Below, piece by piece: positions 48,031 through 57,809 of a stretch of DNA of 64,000 bases (within the stretch, counting starts at the first letter, position 1; each line of letters starts with the position of its first letter). The notes under the pieces are model-generated. The model was not told where the DNA came from. It searched no databases and saw only the letters and a program-made list of their open reading frames with translations. The stretch comes from Shewanella hanedai (GTDB lineage Bacteria; Pseudomonadota; Gammaproteobacteria; Enterobacterales; Shewanellaceae): NCBI RefSeq assembly GCF_007197645.1, contig NZ_VKGK01000007.1, positions 1 through 64,000 of the forward strand, written 5' to 3'. A program made the position numbers and the translations under genes.

Positions 48031-49245
48031 CTAATGCCCAATCGCATTCAAATGCTGGATCAAATAGATCCGATCCTGAACAGAGGTTTGGCTATGCCAA
48101 AACCCGCTGACATAAGCCATAAGTGGAATGAGGAACAGGATGAGTAGCAGCATGATGGTTAACCCTCTGGCAGATAACGCCCAACCATTTCGAGTGCTGA
48201 ATTGCAGCGCTTCACGCTTTGGGCAGGCAGAGACGCAACGCATGCAGGCTTGGCATTCATCGGATCGGATATTCTTCTGAGTGTGAACTGAAATATTCGC
48301 CGGACAGGCGCGGGTACACTTGTCGCAGCTCATGCCTTTGCTGTCGATTAGGCAATGTTGAGTGTTACGGCGAATCTTAAAGGGGCTTAAGAAGCTGAGT
48401 AAACCTAACAAAGCACCATAAGGGCAGATATATCGGCAGAATCCCTGACGTCGCCATGCTGAAAGCCCCAAGATGAAGCCGAAACAGACTAAGGTAACCA
48501 TGCCCGGTGTTATGAAAAACAGCGCCATTTTGAGATCGGCGATCTTATGATAATTACCCTCAAGGTAATGTGGGATCGACGCAACTGGCATACCAAGGAT
48601 GATGAAGAGTAGGGCAGTTAACAGCAGATATTTCAGCATTCTCAATGGCCAATCTATCCAGGCTGGTGGCATAAACTCCGACTTGATAAAGCGCTTTCTC
48701 AGTTTATAAAGGTATTCACCAGCGAGCCCGAGTGGGCATGCCCAGCCACAAAACGGCCGTTTGCAGAGCAAACCTGTGAGTAGTACGACTGCCAGCATGA
48801 CGGCGGCTGCCGGATGAGTTTGATCCCATAACCCCAGAGTGAGTATTGCCTTTATCTCAATGCCGCCTGCGATTGGCAAAAAGGCGTCACCAACGTCGGG
48901 TCGCATTAACCAAGGGGTGATTCCCGCGTTGAGCATGAATGCGTTGGCGGCGAACTGTATGCCGACAAGTAACATCGACAGCGCTAATAGATGTTGTACG
49001 CCATCTCTCAGTTGGTTGGCTCTCAATTCTCCTTTAGCAGCTTCTGGACGTAGTTTAGTTAACAGTGTCAGTGAGACTGCCGCTATCGCCGTGGCGAGCA
49101 TTAAGGGCCAAGAGAGTGAGATGACAGCAGCGCTAATCGCGAGGATGATTGTGGTTAACGCACCTGATTTTTGGCCACTCCAGTACAACAGACTCGCGGC
49201 ATAGGCTAACGCTAACATAAGCGTTAATGATTCAATGAAGCTCAT
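48031..49245 (-). CDS. NapH/CcoG-like membrane polyferredoxin
   Basis: 404 residues. About five to six membrane segments at the front (from residue 1), then the duplicated CxxxCP-type motifs FCGWACPLG (~residue 170) and FCRYICPYG (~270). Two 4Fe-4S clusters follow at CDKCTRACP and CQACMRCVSACP (~305-345), and a final membrane segment. This is the NosR/NapH/CcoG quinol-oxidising electron-transfer layout: electrons pass from quinol to periplasmic or cytoplasmic partners. No reductase gene is adjacent, so the partner is unknown. RdxA/CcoG is an alternative, but it is usually next to cco genes. Confidence 0.8.
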   Translation of the reverse strand: MSFIESLTLMLALAYAASLLYWSGQKSGALTTIILAISAAVISLSWPLMLATAIAAVSLTLLTKLRPEAAKGELRANQLRDGVQHLLALSMLLVGIQFAANAFMLNAGITPWLMRPDVGDAFLPIAGGIEIKAILTLGLWDQTHPAAAVMLAVVLLTGLLCKRPFCGWACPLGLAGEYLYKLRKRFIKSEFMPPAWIDWPLRMLKYLLLTALLFIILGMPVASIPHYLEGNYHKIADLKMALFFITPGMVTLVCFGFILGLSAWRRQGFCRYICPYGALLGLLSFLSPFKIRRNTQHCLIDSKGMSCDKCTRACPANISVHTQKNIRSDECQACMRCVSACPKREALQFSTRNGWALSARGLTIMLLLILFLIPLMAYVSGFWHSQTSVQDRIYLIQHLNAIGH

Positions 49246-49428
49246 AAGATCTGATTTTATAATGACTTGTTATTGTTAGAGACGAGCGATTAGGCGTAAG
49301 TTCTTCGGCCATTTTCGTTTCGTGCAGTAGATCTAAATTATATGCTGTTGTGAGGTTATTAATTTTAAGGCGATCACAAAGGGAGGGATGAGTAGTAGGG
49401 AAATTGTATTAAATCAGACATTGAAATG

Positions 49429-49463
49429 AAGATATTCCTAAGCACTTCGTTTAGGAATATCTT
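49429..49463 (-). terminator. Probable terminator of the DUF2959 gene
   Basis: AAGATATTCCTAA pairs perfectly with TTAGGAATATCTT over 13 bases. It lies just after the stop of the minus-strand lipoprotein gene; the T-run on that strand is weak. Confidence 0.6.
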
Positions 49464-49475
49464 TATATTTGACTG

Positions 49476-50126
49476 TTACTTAGTGCCTTCGATAGCGGCG
49501 ATAAACTTGTTCGACTCTGCGATAGACTTGTTCATCTCTTTAATTAAGCTTGAGATATCAGTCTGAAGACTGGTGAACTCTCCCTTAATGGCGCCAATAG
49601 CTTGGGCATTAAGGTTATGCTTTAAATAGAGCATGTTGTCTTTCATCGCGGTGAGTACCGGTGCCATCTTGCCTTCTGCACGCTTCATGGTGCGAACCAA
49701 CTGCTCATAAGAGCGTTTGGTTTCGCGAAGCTTAGACTCACTGTTGCGGCGTAGACTTGCTTTGCTAATCTCACCTATTTCAGTCTGCCACTCTTCGAAT
49801 AGCGCATCGGCGACATCTTCGACTTTTTCGATACGATTGCTCACATCATCGGCTGCATCTTGTGATGATTCATACTCATCTTTGGCCTTGTTATAGGCTG
49901 TTTCCAGATCGCCACCATCGTGGTTTAACAATGCCTGCATCTCTTCGAGAGCTGAGCTGAACTGCTCTTGAGCTTCCTCTTGTGATTCTTTGGCGTCGTT
50001 GACTCTGTCGACCATGATGTCGCGTTTGTGATAACCGACTTTTTCCATCGCACCGTAGTAAGCGCTCTGGCAGCCGCTCAGCAAAAGAGTGGTGGCGATA
50101 ATGGCAATTGAGATATGTTTATTCAT
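49476..50126 (-). CDS. DUF2959 lipoprotein
   Basis: 216 residues with lipoprotein signal ending LLSGC (Cys19). The rest is a long charged coiled coil (residues ~40-200; RVNDAKESQEEAQEQF, RNSESKLRETKRSYEQL). This is DUF2959, a family of helical periplasmic lipoproteins in marine gammaproteobacteria with unknown function; a structural or envelope-stress role would suit its shape. On its own transcript or with the small membrane protein upstream. Confidence 0.82.
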   Translation of the reverse strand: MNKHISIAIIATTLLLSGCQSAYYGAMEKVGYHKRDIMVDRVNDAKESQEEAQEQFSSALEEMQALLNHDGGDLETAYNKAKDEYESSQDAADDVSNRIEKVEDVADALFEEWQTEIGEISKASLRRNSESKLRETKRSYEQLVRTMKRAEGKMAPVLTAMKDNMLYLKHNLNAQAIGAIKGEFTSLQTDISSLIKEMNKSIAESNKFIAAIEGTK

Positions 50127-50187
50127 CTAGTAGGGTGTCCTTGTTTGTGCCCGTATGAACCGATTGAAGTACCTTTAATAAGTGGTA

Positions 50188-50415
50188 TTAGTCTGCTTTA
50201 TATCGAGCAGCATCAATGATGCACCATAGGTGTAGAGGCAACGCGACGATTAAAAATAGACCAAAAGTGAAAGTGGCAATACCATATGCAGCATAGGTGG
50301 TTAGACAAAAAATAATTGCAGCAAATATGCGGCCTTGGACTAACTGCCCTAGTCCTACAAAGAAAAAGCTAGCGATTGCGGCAATTACGTTGCCTGCAGA
50401 TCCTTGTTGAGACAT
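50188..50415 (-). CDS. Small two-helix membrane protein (TM2-like)
   Basis: 75 residues with two hydrophobic helices (~10-28 and ~30-62) joined by GLGQLVQGR, and ending LHLWCIIDAARYK. The FFFVGLGQL...R and W.IIDA pattern resembles TM2/DUF5683-like short membrane proteins. Function unknown. It is upstream of the DUF2959 lipoprotein gene on the same strand, 61 bases apart. Confidence 0.7.
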   Translation of the reverse strand: MSQQGSAGNVIAAIASFFFVGLGQLVQGRIFAAIIFCLTTYAAYGIATFTFGLFLIVALPLHLWCIIDAARYKAD

Positions 50416-50513
50416 CTATTTATTCCTTACACTTGTAAATCTTAGGTTATAAGCTTTATTGTACGAGGATACACATTCAACGCCAATACTCTAATTATTT
50501 AATCGAGAGCGCT

Positions 50514-51476
50514 GTGATAAAAAAGTTCAATTTGACCAAGTTACAAACATTCATGCTTAGTATCTGGCACTTCATGATACATCTAAAGCAACGATTAGCG
50601 GAAGACCAGATTAATATTCGTGCAGGCCATTTAGCCTATGTGAGTTTATTATCCCTGGTGCCGATGGTGGCTGTGACCATGTCTATGTTGTCAGCTTTTC
50701 CCGTATTCCAAGGGATTAGAGGGCAGATAGAGGGCTTTATTTATAATAACTTCCTGCCCTCGGCTGGTGACAGTGTGCAAGTTTATATCAACGAGTTTGT
50801 TGATAATGCGTCTAAAGGCACGGCTGTCGGTATTGCCGCGTTAATGGTGGTCGCGATTATGTTGATCTCCAGCATTGATAAGTCTCTCAACAGCATATGG
50901 CGCACCAAAGATAAGCGTTCGATGGTGGTGTCTTTTTCCATGTATTGGATGGTGCTGACATTGGGACCAGTGCTGATGGGGGCGAGCTTAGTGGCGACCT
51001 CTTATGTGGTGTCTCTTAAAGTTTTTAATGGCTCGGATCTCTCCGGTATTGTCCCTTTGCTGGTGGAACGCTTGCCGATGCTTTTTTCGGTGGCGACGTT
51101 TCTACTGATCTATATGGTTGTGCCTAATACTAAGGTTAAGTTTTTCCATGCTTTATTGGGCGCGATAGCGGCTGCGCTTATGTTTGAGTTCGGCAAGAAA
51201 GGCTTCGCACTTTATCTGACAAAATTCCCGACTTACGAAGCTATTTATGGTGCGTTGGCGACAATCCCTATTCTATTTCTTTGGGTATATCTGTCTTGGA
51301 TGATTGTACTGTTAGGGGCGGTGATCACCGCAGCGCTGCCTGAGTACTTAGACAGTAAAGAGATGGACAGTAAAAGAGAGTCTGCTGAAATCCTTGAAGA
51401 AGAAAACCTGCCTCAGATGAGCTTTTCTATCATGGAGCCACCGCAGGAGTTAGAAGGAAGGGCCTCTGATCGATGA
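50514..51476 (+). CDS. YihY/BrkB family inner-membrane protein
   Basis: 320 residues. Six membrane segments (~35-60, 95-115, 140-165, 180-205, 210-235, 245-270) with the family pattern [18 protein letters not shown] and [23 protein letters not shown]. Once misnamed RNase BN; the real function is unknown, with transport or lipid export suggested. The C-terminal ~50 residues are polar. Its stop overlaps the next gene by four bases. Confidence 0.92.
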   Translation: MIKKFNLTKLQTFMLSIWHFMIHLKQRLAEDQINIRAGHLAYVSLLSLVPMVAVTMSMLSAFPVFQGIRGQIEGFIYNNFLPSAGDSVQVYINEFVDNASKGTAVGIAALMVVAIMLISSIDKSLNSIWRTKDKRSMVVSFSMYWMVLTLGPVLMGASLVATSYVVSLKVFNGSDLSGIVPLLVERLPMLFSVATFLLIYMVVPNTKVKFFHALLGAIAAALMFEFGKKGFALYLTKFPTYEAIYGALATIPILFLWVYLSWMIVLLGAVITAALPEYLDSKEMDSKRESAEILEEENLPQMSFSIMEPPQELEGRASDR

Positions 51477-52420
51477 GCCAAGTGCTTCCGGCATTTATTC
51501 GTAGGGATTGGGTAGATGTTGGTGACGGACAACTACTGCATTTAGCCCAATATGGTAATCCGAATGGGATCCCCGTGTTGTACCTTCATGGTGGCCCAGG
51601 TGGCGGTTGTATGAGTGACGAGTTGAAGTTGTTTGATGAGAATAGTTATCGGATTCTGATGCTAGATCAGCGCGGCGGCGGTCGCTCTAGACCTAAAGGG
51701 GATATTAGACATAACAATCTGCAAGCACTGCTTGCTGATATTGAAACAGTGCGGGGCCTGCTTAATATCCCTTGCTGGTGTGTGGTTGGTGGCTCATATG
51801 GCGCAACCTTAGGATTTATCTACAGTGCTTTATTTCCGCATAGGGTGATGTCACAAGTGCTTTGGGGATTATTCGTGCCTAGCGATGAGGCTGTGGCTTG
51901 GTTGTATGGCGCTAATGGTGCAGCCAATCTATTTCCTCAAGAATATTTAGCTTTTACCTCCTTACAAGACTTCACTCCCTGTTTAGAGACCTTTCTTGCG
52001 GGTTTCCGAAAGGGACTTCATGCTCCTGATATTAATACTCTTAATGCCCATGTTTATCAGTGGTTAAGTTGGGAGCTAGCTTTGTCATTACCCGGGACTA
52101 AGCTGCCGGATACTGAGCTGCCTTTTGGTAAAAGTCTAGCTCAAATAGAGTTACATTTTGCTTATCATCAATATTTTAATTCATATGAAATCATGTGTGA
52201 GAATGCCAGTAAAATCACCGCTAAAACGGTTATTTTACAAGGTGAGATGGATTGGGTTTGCCCCGTTATGATAGGGGAGAGATTTATCTCAGAATATGGT
52301 AATGAGCAGATCCATTACTCAGTGGTTAAAGGTGGGTATCACGCGTTAGCCAATGGTAAGATGCATGAAGAAGTCGTCTACGCGGTAGGGGAAATGGCAC
52401 GTAAGATACACGAAAAATAA
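51473..52420 (+). CDS. Alpha/beta hydrolase, prolyl aminopeptidase-like
   Basis: 315 residues. The oxyanion-loop motif LHGGPGGGC (~residue 39), the nucleophile elbow [10 protein letters not shown] (~residue 108) with catalytic Ser, and the late His in GGYHAL fit proline iminopeptidase (S33). It is a peptidase releasing N-terminal proline, although substrate range cannot be read from sequence. Translation is coupled to the BrkB-like gene by the ATGA overlap. Confidence 0.88.
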   Translation: MSQVLPAFIRRDWVDVGDGQLLHLAQYGNPNGIPVLYLHGGPGGGCMSDELKLFDENSYRILMLDQRGGGRSRPKGDIRHNNLQALLADIETVRGLLNIPCWCVVGGSYGATLGFIYSALFPHRVMSQVLWGLFVPSDEAVAWLYGANGAANLFPQEYLAFTSLQDFTPCLETFLAGFRKGLHAPDINTLNAHVYQWLSWELALSLPGTKLPDTELPFGKSLAQIELHFAYHQYFNSYEIMCENASKITAKTVILQGEMDWVCPVMIGERFISEYGNEQIHYSVVKGGYHALANGKMHEEVVYAVGEMARKIHEK

Positions 52421-52435
52421 AGGAATATGGATACA

Positions 52436-52990
52436 ATGAAAAAACTCATTATTGCAGGAATGCTTACCTCGCTTTGTGCTTGTGCTACGACGGAAAAGAC
52501 TCAACCAGAGGCGACCGCAGGCTTAGCGCCCGACAGTGTCACTCTCGGTGGTGTAACGAATGAAGATGCGACGAAAAAGCTTTATGAAGCGTTAGTTAAG
52601 AATAATTACTTAGCAAAAATGTCAGGTGCACATAGCGTTGCAGTGCAGTTCGATGATAATCAATTTTTGCTTCAACCTAGTATTAATCCTGATGGCATCG
52701 ATCGTATTTTGATGAACCGTTTCTATGCGGTACACCCAAAATTGGTGGGCAGTAAAGATCTGTTAGTACTGATTGGCACCCTTAATCATAAGCTGAATTT
52801 TGCTAAGTTTGTTTTACGTGAGAACGGCGCCGTGATCCAAGTACAGGGCGCCGCCACGTTTGTTGATACTATCGAGATTGAAGAGATCCGCAGGTTTATG
52901 CTGTGGACCGATGAAGGCTTGCGTCAAGTCAGCCACTCTCTGCCAAAAGGCGCAGAAGAGATGATCAAACCGATACCCATTATGAAGTAA
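52436..52990 (+). CDS. Hypothetical lipoprotein
   Basis: 184 residues from the ATG at 52436; an in-frame ATG at 52427 would leave only one base after AAAGGA, so the later start is preferred. The signal ends ...TSLCAC, with Cys ~16 as the likely lipidation site. The mature part is a mixed beta/alpha domain without a family I recognise. It follows the peptidase gene by 16 bases and is followed by a strong hairpin. Confidence 0.75.
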   Translation: MKKLIIAGMLTSLCACATTEKTQPEATAGLAPDSVTLGGVTNEDATKKLYEALVKNNYLAKMSGAHSVAVQFDDNQFLLQPSINPDGIDRILMNRFYAVHPKLVGSKDLLVLIGTLNHKLNFAKFVLRENGAVIQVQGAATFVDTIEIEEIRRFMLWTDEGLRQVSHSLPKGAEEMIKPIPIMK

Positions 52991-53003
52991 GTACAATGTT
53001 TGT

Positions 53004-53047
53004 AACCGATATCAATTCCTAAGTATTAGGAATTGATATCGGTTTTT
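53004..53047 (+). terminator. Terminator between the lipoprotein gene and dtd
   Basis: AACCGATATCAATTCCTA pairs with TAGGAATTGATATCGGTT, at least 18 bp, with a short loop and TTTTT after it. Very stable; dtd begins 20 bases later, so it needs read-through or its own promoter. Confidence 0.88.
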
Positions 53048-53066
53048 ATTGGAGAAGTAGAGTCAA

Positions 53067-53504
53067 GTGATAGCCCTAATTCAACGTGTTACTCAAGCTA
53101 AAGTCGATGTAGATGGCATCACCATTGGTGCCATTGATAAAGGGTTGCTGGTATTGCTGGGGGTCGAACGGGATGACGATTTAGCCAAGATGGAAAAGTT
53201 GGCGACTAAGGTGATGAGTTACCGTATTTTCAGTGATGAAAATGGCAAGATGAATCTAAATCTTCAGCAAGCTGGTGGCTCACTGCTAGTGGTGTCTCAG
53301 TTTACGTTGGCAGCGGATACTGGACGTGGATTAAGACCGAGTTTTTCTGGCGCAGGAACGCCGGATCAAGCCAATACATTATATGAAGCCTTTATCGCAT
53401 TTTGTCAGTCCAAAGGGGTGACAACTCAGACGGGTGAATTTGGCGCTGACATGCAAGTAAGCCTAGTTAATGATGGGCCTGTGACCTTTAATCTTCAGGT
53501 GTAA
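53067..53504 (+). CDS. dtd: D-aminoacyl-tRNA deacylase
   Basis: 145-residue DTD that hydrolyses D-amino acids mischarged on tRNA. The GTG-started N-terminus [16 protein letters not shown], the [17 protein letters not shown] motif (~residue 77, catalytic Ser-Gln-x-Thr) and the Gly-x-Pro motif NDGPVTF near the end are intact. GGAG lies upstream at a slightly long spacing. Beyond it is only the tail of a thioesterase gene. Confidence 0.95.
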   Translation: MIALIQRVTQAKVDVDGITIGAIDKGLLVLLGVERDDDLAKMEKLATKVMSYRIFSDENGKMNLNLQQAGGSLLVVSQFTLAADTGRGLRPSFSGAGTPDQANTLYEAFIAFCQSKGVTTQTGEFGADMQVSLVNDGPVTFNLQV

Positions 53505-53505
53505 A

Positions 53506-53637
53506 GTGAGCTGGCCGGGTACCGATTTAACTCAACTTACTGCAGGTCGACGAATTAAAGTGCGCTTAGACGTGGAGCTTTATTGTGATGATAAGCTTTG
53601 CGCGACATTTACAGGGGTATATACCCAAACTACCTGA
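53506..53637 (+). pseudogene. Truncated YiiD-type thioesterase tail
   Basis: A 44-codon frame two bases after dtd: SWPGTDLTQLTAGRRIKVRL, then DVELYCDDKLCATFTGVY, ending in a TGA. It looks like the C-terminal end of the thioesterase domain found after dtd in relatives (YiiD/FabY-like). The first ~100 residues are missing. The reading frame runs into the left inverted repeat of a MITE-like element at 53618, which supplies the stop. It is therefore a broken gene, deleted on the left and interrupted on the right. Confidence 0.6.
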
Positions 53638-53885
53638 GAATGCTCGTTTCAGAGGCGTTGCGCGAGTTCAATTTTAGGCGTATTTGGTATTGGAATGGTG
53701 CTCCCTTTTAAGCTAATACAACAACGAAGTGGGCTTGCGCAAAGCCTTCGTAGATGGGTTTTAATGCGCTTTATTCTGCGTTATTGATTTTGCTAAGGGA
53801 ACAACCATTACCTACTATCAATATCTTGCCTAAAGCGCATTAAATTCCCACTGAATCCTGCATTTCCAAGTAGCTTGGGTATATA
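53618..53885. mobile_element. MITE-like inverted-repeat element (268 bp)
   Basis: TATATACCCAAACTACCTGA at 53618 and its near reverse complement, GCATTTCCAAGTAGCTTGGG TATATA, at 53860-53885. The inner arms also match: TTAGGCGTATTTGGTATTG...CTCCCTTTTAAGC against GCTAAGGGAACAACC...CAATATCTTGCCTAA. The whole element can fold into a long imperfect hairpin. No coding capacity. It lies across the end of the thioesterase remnant, flanked by TA. Confidence 0.75.
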
Positions 53886-54274
53886 TCAGTAAGCCTGCAA
53901 ATTAAACTTACGAACCCAATGAGCTCACTTTGATTGAAACTTGGCCAATACGGATAAGTTGGTCTGGTTGGGATCACTGATAAACAATTAGGTTTATAGT
54001 GAAATATAGGTCATAAGTGCGTCTTAATAGCATGTTTTCCTGAATACTGTGTTTTGGAAAAAAAGCGTTGTTAAATTACCACTACCTCATATAACAAATA
54101 CTGAAAATCAAAGTCATTTCAAAACAACAGCTAACCTCATGAGTGTCTAATTTACTTAAAGTTTTTAGCGCATAAAACGCTATTTTTGGAAACAAATCAC
54201 GCACATAATATACCGTTGTTCCCATTGTTGGTCGCTGATAATATCCGCGCACTTTCAGTTTTGAATTAATTCTT
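53886..54274. other. Intergenic region before the nucleosidase gene
   Basis: 389 bases with no gene visible. It should contain the promoter of the nucleosidase-nupC pair. No ribosome binding site of consensus form precedes the ATG at 54275, and no regulatory motif was assigned. Confidence 0.4.
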
Positions 54275-55057
54275 ATGCCACATCATGATCAAATTTCGCC
54301 GGTCAATAAACAGAATCCAGTTCTAGTTCAAGGTGCGATGGATGTAGAAATAGAAACCCTTGTTGACGCTCTCGATAACGTGATAGAGAAAACGTTTGGG
54401 TCATGGACTTTTTGGGAAGGTCAAATCAACGGTTACCCAGTTGTGGTATCTCGTACCGAAATAGGTTTAGCCAATGCTGCTGCAGCAACCACTCTGGGTA
54501 TTGAGCACTATAAGCCGACGTTTATTATCAATCAAGGCACTGCAGGTGGTCATGATCCAAAGCTGTTTCGTGGTGATATTGTGATTGGCGAAACCAGTTT
54601 CAATATGGGTTCATATAAGACTGAACATACTGAAAAGGGTAAGGGTATTCACCCGACGACATGGCAGAATTTTGATATGACCATGTATCTGCGAGATAAC
54701 GGTGAGGTTATTAAGCATAATCATTTCAAAGCCGATCCCGCTTTAGTGCAGCTTGCCATGTCTTTGTCCGACAGTTACAGCAAGGGCAAAGTAGTGACTG
54801 GTGTGATTGGTACCGGTGACGAATGGAACCGTGAGCTAGACCGGATTAACTGGTTCCATAATACCTTTGGCACCGCCATTGAAGAGATGGAAACTTCTGC
54901 TGCTGCAATGGTGGCTGAAGCCTATAAAATCCCTTTTGTCAGCATTCGAGTACTGTCAAATACTGATCAACATGGACAGGACTTTGAACCACAAACTGCT
55001 ATTGATTGTCAGTTCTATGTGTTGAGTGTCATTAACGCCTTAATTAAAAATTTGTAA
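54275..55057 (+). CDS. Nucleoside phosphorylase/MTA-SAH nucleosidase-like protein
   Basis: 260 residues of the PNP/UDP phosphorylase superfamily. [18 protein letters not shown] and [11 protein letters not shown] (phosphate/ribose region) and the nucleosidase-type core [14 protein letters not shown] followed by ISxxD-like VLSNTDQHG are present. The last pattern resembles MTA/SAH nucleosidase (MEATA..SDVAD). About 30 residues longer at the N-terminus than E. coli Pfs. It lies 43 bases before a NupC-type transporter, so the pair probably takes up and cleaves nucleosides. Substrate not certain. Confidence 0.85.
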   Translation: MPHHDQISPVNKQNPVLVQGAMDVEIETLVDALDNVIEKTFGSWTFWEGQINGYPVVVSRTEIGLANAAAATTLGIEHYKPTFIINQGTAGGHDPKLFRGDIVIGETSFNMGSYKTEHTEKGKGIHPTTWQNFDMTMYLRDNGEVIKHNHFKADPALVQLAMSLSDSYSKGKVVTGVIGTGDEWNRELDRINWFHNTFGTAIEEMETSAAAMVAEAYKIPFVSIRVLSNTDQHGQDFEPQTAIDCQFYVLSVINALIKNL

Positions 55058-55100
55058 TTATTGGCAATTTTAAATTCCCTCGTAAATGTAGATAAAATCA

Positions 55101-56369
55101 ATGCAAACTTTAATCAGTATCATCGGCATTATTGCCTTACTTGCCGTGGCTTTTCTGGTATCGGAAAACCGTAAAGCAATCAATTATAGAACGGTCGGCC
55201 TGGCCTTTTTGCTGCAATTCACCTTGGGTGCGTTTGTTATTTACACCTCTGTTGGACAAGCGGTAATTTTTAGTATGGCGGAGAGTGTTTCAACCGTCAT
55301 CGGCTACAGCAAAGACGGCATGTCGTTTATGTTTGGTGGTCTAGTCAGCGATAAAATGTATGAGTTATTCGGCCCAGGTGGATTTGTTATTGCATTTCAA
55401 GTGCTGCCGATTATCGTGTTTTTCTCTGCCCTTTCTGCTGTGCTTTACTATCTAGGGGTGATGCCGTGGGTGGTTAAATGGGTTGGCGGCGGCCTGCAGA
55501 GGTTACTGAAAACCAGTAAAGCCGAATCCATGTCTGCCAGTGCCAACATCTTTTTGGGGGTGAGCGAAGCGCCTTTGTTGATTAAGCCATATATTCCTAA
55601 GATGACCCGTGCAGAGCTATTTGCGGTGATGTGTGGTGGTTTAGCCTCCATTGCCGGCACTATGTTGGCTGGCTATGCGCAGTTGGGTATCAAGATGGAA
55701 TACCTGTTGGCCGCTTCTTTTATGGCTGCTCCTGGCGGTTTGCTGTTTGCCAAGTTACTCATCCCACAAACTGAGCCTGTATGTGACGATAACCTTGCTA
55801 TCGTCGAAGAGGCGAAGCCAAGCAACATTATCGACGCAGCAACAGAAGGAACAATGAGCGGCCTTTATTTGGCACTGGCTGTCGGTGCTATGCTGTTCTC
55901 ATTTGTCAGCTTGGTTGCCCTGTTGAATGGCATGATGGGCGGAGTAGGCAGTTGGTTTGGTATTGAGGATCTAAGCCTGCAAATGATTCTGGGGTATCTG
56001 TTTGCACCTGTAGCCTGGTTGATGGGAGTTTCTTGGGACGAAGCTATGTTAGCAGGCTCGTTTATCGGCCAGAAGATTGTGATCAATGAATTCTTTGCCT
56101 ACATCAATCTGGCACCTTATCTGTCCGGTGAGTCTATTGTTGAAGCGACTGGCATGCCAATGTCTGAGCGTACTCAAGTTATTCTCTCTTTTGCTCTGTG
56201 TGGTTTTGCCAACTTTGGTACCGTCGCGATTGCCATTGCAAGCATTGGTGGTTTGGTACCGGAGCGTCGCTCTGAAGTCGCTTCTCTTGGTTTTAAAGCT
56301 TTGCTTGCTGGTGTGTTATCCAACCTGATGGCCGCTACGATCGCAGGTTTGTTTATGAGTCTTGGATAG
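55101..56369 (+). CDS. NupC family concentrative nucleoside transporter
   Basis: 422 residues with about 10 membrane segments. Family motifs are present: FVIAFQVLPIIVFFSAL, SANIFLGVSEAPLLIKPY (~residues 150-168, nucleoside binding), and GQKIVINEFFAYINL plus FALCGFANFGTVAIAIA (~330-375). It symports nucleosides with a proton or sodium. In an apparent operon with the nucleosidase-like gene upstream. Confidence 0.94.
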   Translation: MQTLISIIGIIALLAVAFLVSENRKAINYRTVGLAFLLQFTLGAFVIYTSVGQAVIFSMAESVSTVIGYSKDGMSFMFGGLVSDKMYELFGPGGFVIAFQVLPIIVFFSALSAVLYYLGVMPWVVKWVGGGLQRLLKTSKAESMSASANIFLGVSEAPLLIKPYIPKMTRAELFAVMCGGLASIAGTMLAGYAQLGIKMEYLLAASFMAAPGGLLFAKLLIPQTEPVCDDNLAIVEEAKPSNIIDAATEGTMSGLYLALAVGAMLFSFVSLVALLNGMMGGVGSWFGIEDLSLQMILGYLFAPVAWLMGVSWDEAMLAGSFIGQKIVINEFFAYINLAPYLSGESIVEATGMPMSERTQVILSFALCGFANFGTVAIAIASIGGLVPERRSEVASLGFKALLAGVLSNLMAATIAGLFMSLG

Positions 56370-56442
56370 CAGGTTTACCACGTAAATAGCCTGAGTTCCG
56401 TTAGTCAGAACTGAGGTTAGTGCTTATTTCGCCTATATCGTT

Positions 56443-56476
56443 AAAGCCTGTTTATTCTAAATAAACAGGCTTTTTT
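56443..56476. terminator. Bidirectional terminator between nupC and the polyene-type cluster
   Basis: AAAGCCTGTTTAT pairs with ATAAACAGGCTTT around TCTAA, followed by a T-run. Serves nupC and, on the other strand, the last gene of the minus-strand cluster. Confidence 0.88.
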
Positions 56477-56530
56477 CCTGCCGTGAATCTAAACTCTCGT
56501 TGAGCGATTACATCTCTATACTGATTGGTA

Positions 56531-57763
56531 TTATTCAGACCAACGCTTAAAAATCAATGAAGTATTGATGCCACCAAAAGCAAAGTTATTGCTCATGACG
56601 TAGTCTGTCTCAATATGGCGGATCTCATCTTTGATGTAATCGAGTTCACCACATTCAGGGTCGATGTCAGTCAAATTCAGACTTGGCGCAAACCAACCCG
56701 CATTCATCATCTCAACACTGCACCAAGCTTCTAATGAACCACAGGCTCCTAGGGTGTGTCCGGTATAACTCTTTAGTGATGAGATAGGCATGTTAGGGCC
56801 AAAAACGGCGTTAGTGGCTTGAGTTTCGGCGATATCGCCACGATCCGTTGCCGTACCGTGAGCATTGATATAGCCGATGGCATCAGGGAGTAATTTGGCA
56901 TCTTTAAGGGCGAGTCTGATGGCAATTTCCATGGTGGTAGCATTCGGTTGAGTGACATGCATTCCGTCTGAATTTGTACCAAAGCCGACTATTTCAGCAT
57001 ATATCTTGGCGCCACGGGCTGTGGCGTGTTCAAGCTCTTCAAGCACTAAGGTGCAAGCTCCTTCGCCGATGACCAATCCATCACGGTTTTTATCGAACGG
57101 CCTAGGTGTCAGTTCGGGTGTGTCATTCTTGGTGCTGGTGGCAAACAAGGTGTCAAAAACCACGGCTTCGGTAGGGCATAACTCTTCACCACCACCGGCT
57201 AGCATGAGGTCTTGTTGACCATATTTTATCGCTTCATAGGCGTAACCAATGCCTTGGCTAGCAGAAGTGCAAGCGCTACTCGTCGTATGGACACGGCCTT
57301 TAAGCCCGAAGAAAACACCGACATTGACCGCCGTTGTGTGTGCCATCATGCGAATATAGCTCGTGGCGGTGACGCCAGACATATCGCCATCTTTTAGCAT
57401 ATTGGCAAACGGGATAAGCGGATCAGTACTGCCCGTTGATGAGCCATAAGCGATGCCCATTGCACCGGAGCTGATCACTGGGTCGTTAAGCAGGTTGGCA
57501 TCGATGAGCGCTAGTTCACTGGCGCGTGTGGCCATTAGGGATACACGTCCCATGGAGCGTACTTTTTTGCGCGAGTAGTGAGCTGGCTTTTCAAAGTCGG
57601 TAACAGGGGCGGCTAAACGGGTATTTAAGCCATCAAACTTGTTCCATTCATCCATGGTTACCACAAAGTTTTTCTGTGCTTTAAGACTATTGGCCATTGC
57701 GTCCCAATTGTCTCCTAAGCAAGAAATTCCACCGAAGCCGGTGATCACTACACGTCTGCTCAT
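56531..57763 (-). CDS. Beta-ketoacyl-ACP synthase (ApeR-like)
   Basis: 410-residue thiolase-fold ketosynthase. The catalytic Cys is in TSSACTSASQG (~residue 165), the two His residues in NAHGTATDRGD (~residue 310) and YTGHTLGACG (~345). It condenses malonyl-ACP with a growing acyl chain. In aryl polyene clusters the last gene is such a FabF-like enzyme (ApeR in E. coli). The role here is inferred from the neighbouring dehydratase and reductase genes. Confidence 0.88.
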   Translation of the reverse strand: MSRRVVITGFGGISCLGDNWDAMANSLKAQKNFVVTMDEWNKFDGLNTRLAAPVTDFEKPAHYSRKKVRSMGRVSLMATRASELALIDANLLNDPVISSGAMGIAYGSSTGSTDPLIPFANMLKDGDMSGVTATSYIRMMAHTTAVNVGVFFGLKGRVHTTSSACTSASQGIGYAYEAIKYGQQDLMLAGGGEELCPTEAVVFDTLFATSTKNDTPELTPRPFDKNRDGLVIGEGACTLVLEELEHATARGAKIYAEIVGFGTNSDGMHVTQPNATTMEIAIRLALKDAKLLPDAIGYINAHGTATDRGDIAETQATNAVFGPNMPISSLKSYTGHTLGACGSLEAWCSVEMMNAGWFAPSLNLTDIDPECGELDYIKDEIRHIETDYVMSNNFAFGGINTSLIFKRWSE

Positions 57764-57809
57764 CTGCTTATCTCTTTATTTAACTTGTTGTTTAATGCGC
57801 TCTGTTGCA

